From Longispora sp040681875 (lineage in GTDB: Bacteria > Actinomycetota > Actinomycetes > Mycobacteriales > Micromonosporaceae): DNA of 64,000 bases. Numbering within the stretch: the first letter of the stretch is position 1; the number at the start of each line of letters is the position of its first letter. The position numbers were made by a program, and so were the translations under genes. Under the pieces are notes generated by a model that made no database searches, was not told where the DNA came from, and worked only from the letters and a program-made list of their open reading frames with translations. Where the stretch lies: NCBI RefSeq assembly GCF_040681875.1, contig NZ_JBFAZP010000006.1:1-64000 (forward strand), in the 5' to 3' direction. Below, piece after piece: positions 62,976-64,000 of the stretch.

Positions 62976-63305
62976 CCGGCAACCATAAAGCAACGTAAAT
63001 TCTTTGTCACGACCCGCGACGGGTACCGCGGAAGTCGTACGCCCTACCGCGCCCGCATGACCCCGGTCGGTCCGTCCGGGAGCCCGTCCACAAGAGTCCG
63101 CCGGGGACCGGGCGGTGCCCCGCGGCCCGCGCGGCCAGGTAGCCCGCGATCGGGGCGGCGTCGGCGACGGACAGCTCCACCACCGCGGCGACTCGCGGTC
63201 GGCGGGCCCGCCCGAGGTGGGGCTGTCGGCGCCGACGCAGCAAACGCACACAGTACTAACATCATGTCAATACCATGTTTAGGCGGATTTGCCTTTACCC
63301 TGTGT
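62976..63305. other. divergent intergenic region
   Basis: About 330 bases between the kinase and the mechanosensitive-channel-like gene. An AT-rich patch at about 62985-63010 is the likely promoter area for the kinase, and a second (63250-63300) for the channel. No gene was found. Confidence 0.5.
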
Positions 63306-64000
63306 GCATGACCGATATCCGTGCCGTGAGTATCACCGACGGGCTGCAGAGCGCCCTCGACAAGACCATCGCGATCGCGCCCAAGCTCGTCCTCTTCGCC
63401 GTCATCCTGTTCGTCGGCTGGTTGATCTCCAAGGCCATCCGCAACCTCGTCGACCGGCTCCTCGACCGGGTCGGCTACAACAAGGCCGTCGAGAAGGCCG
63501 GCCTGCAGCGCTTCCTGGGCACCCAGAAGGCCAGCAGCCTCACCGCCAAGCTCGCCTACTACGCCCTGCTGCTGTTCACCCTGCAGCTCTCCTTCGGCGT
63601 GTTCGGCCCGAACCCGGTCAGCACCCTGATCGAGGGCGTCGTGAAGTGGCTGCCGCGCGCGTTCATCGCCGTCGTCATCGTCGTCGTGGCCGCCGCCATC
63701 GCGCGTGCCGTCCGCGACCTCGCCGAGGGCGCCCTAGGCCGGCTGTCGTACGGCCCGCTGCTCGCCAAGATCGCCCAGGCGTTCATCATCGCGCTCGGCG
63801 TCATCGCGGCCCTCAACCAGATCGGCGTCGCCGGCGCCGTCACCCAGCCCGTGCTGATTGCCGCCCTGGCCACCATCGGCGGCATCCTCGTCGTCGGGCT
63901 CGGCGGCGGGCTCGTCATGCCGATGCGCGAGCGCTGGGAGCGAGTCCTGACCCGCGCGGAGCAGGACACCACCCGCATGGTCGGCGACCCGTCCGCGACC
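63306..64000 (+). CDS. mechanosensitive-channel-like TM-helix protein (cut by window end)
   Basis: A reading frame open to the window end, 231 residues visible, starting at ATG 63306 (MTDIRAVSITDGLQSAL...). It shows helices at about 25-45, 80-95 and 115-135, then AQAFIIALGVIAALNQIGVAGAV and IAALATIGGILVVGLGGGLV, the repeated conserved TM-helix of the CmpX/MscS-related group. It should be an integral inner-membrane protein, possibly a gated pore. No soluble MscS beta-domain is visible in the part seen, which could be missing or beyond the edge. Confidence 0.8.

Overview
The window is high-GC actinobacterial DNA. The evidence is pervasive G/C third positions, GTG starts, a DevR/DevS-like two-component system with Acg-type nitroreductases, a cobalamin riboswitch before cbtBA, a COG2907/DUF1365/cyclopropane-synthase operon and many two-gene ABC exporters. 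A Micromonosporaceae-like filamentous actinomycete fits, but the exact taxon cannot be fixed from the sequence alone. No rRNA, tRNA, CRISPR array or intact mobile element was seen.

Layout. (1) 1-4374 is an accessory, less GC-rich edge. It holds a short membrane-anchored ORF, a membrane NACHT NTPase, the C-terminal remnant of a tyrosine recombinase and other coding debris. (2) 4375-5643 encodes an LPXTG-anchored surface protein with a DUF3494 (ice-binding-like) domain, closed by a strong hairpin. (3) 5727-21638 is a dormancy/redox-stress island resembling the mycobacterial DosR regulon. It carries phosphoketolase, a P-type ATPase, two universal stress proteins, two Acg-like nitroreductases, a DoxX-like protein, the DevR/DevS pair, a CorA-like channel, a flavodoxin-like protein and a frameshifted small gene. 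Recurrent 14-bp sites close to GGGACCTTCGGCMC lie in the intergenic gaps and probably bind the local DevR. (4) 22005-31614 contains metH, a PAC2 protein, glutaminase, a GntR regulator, an MFS exporter and a riboswitch-controlled cobalt transporter (cbtBA). MetH needs B12, so the cobalt/B12 theme recurs. (5) 31670-39646 holds a TDT transporter, a GbsR/MarR-type regulator divergent from an ABC exporter, valS with a short upstream ORF that may be an attenuator, and a MarR regulator divergent from an NADP-dependent reductase. (6) 39814-45939 is a tightly overlapping operon for an extracellular glycan: a membrane protein with a degenerate kinase N-lobe, a cellulose-synthase-like GT2, a secreted GH26-like hydrolase and a GT-C glycosyltransferase. 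(7) 45949-48908 holds small secreted or hypothetical proteins and an ABC exporter. (8) 48988-55456 pairs a photolyase with a convergent five-gene operon (COG2907 flavoprotein, DUF1365, two cyclopropane-synthase-like methyltransferases, DUF1295), probably lipid modification under oxidative or light stress. (9) 55625-64000 holds an alpha/beta hydrolase, a WYL regulator, an M23 peptidase, a CBU_0592-like membrane protein, a secreted Agd3-like polysaccharide deacetylase, a LuxR-type two-component system and a mechanosensitive-channel-like gene cut by the window end.

The most notable items are the DevR-box network, the GT2-GH26-GT-C glycan operon with its kinase-like membrane partner, the Agd3-like deacetylase, the lipid-modification operon with its photolyase neighbour, and the putative valS leader peptide.
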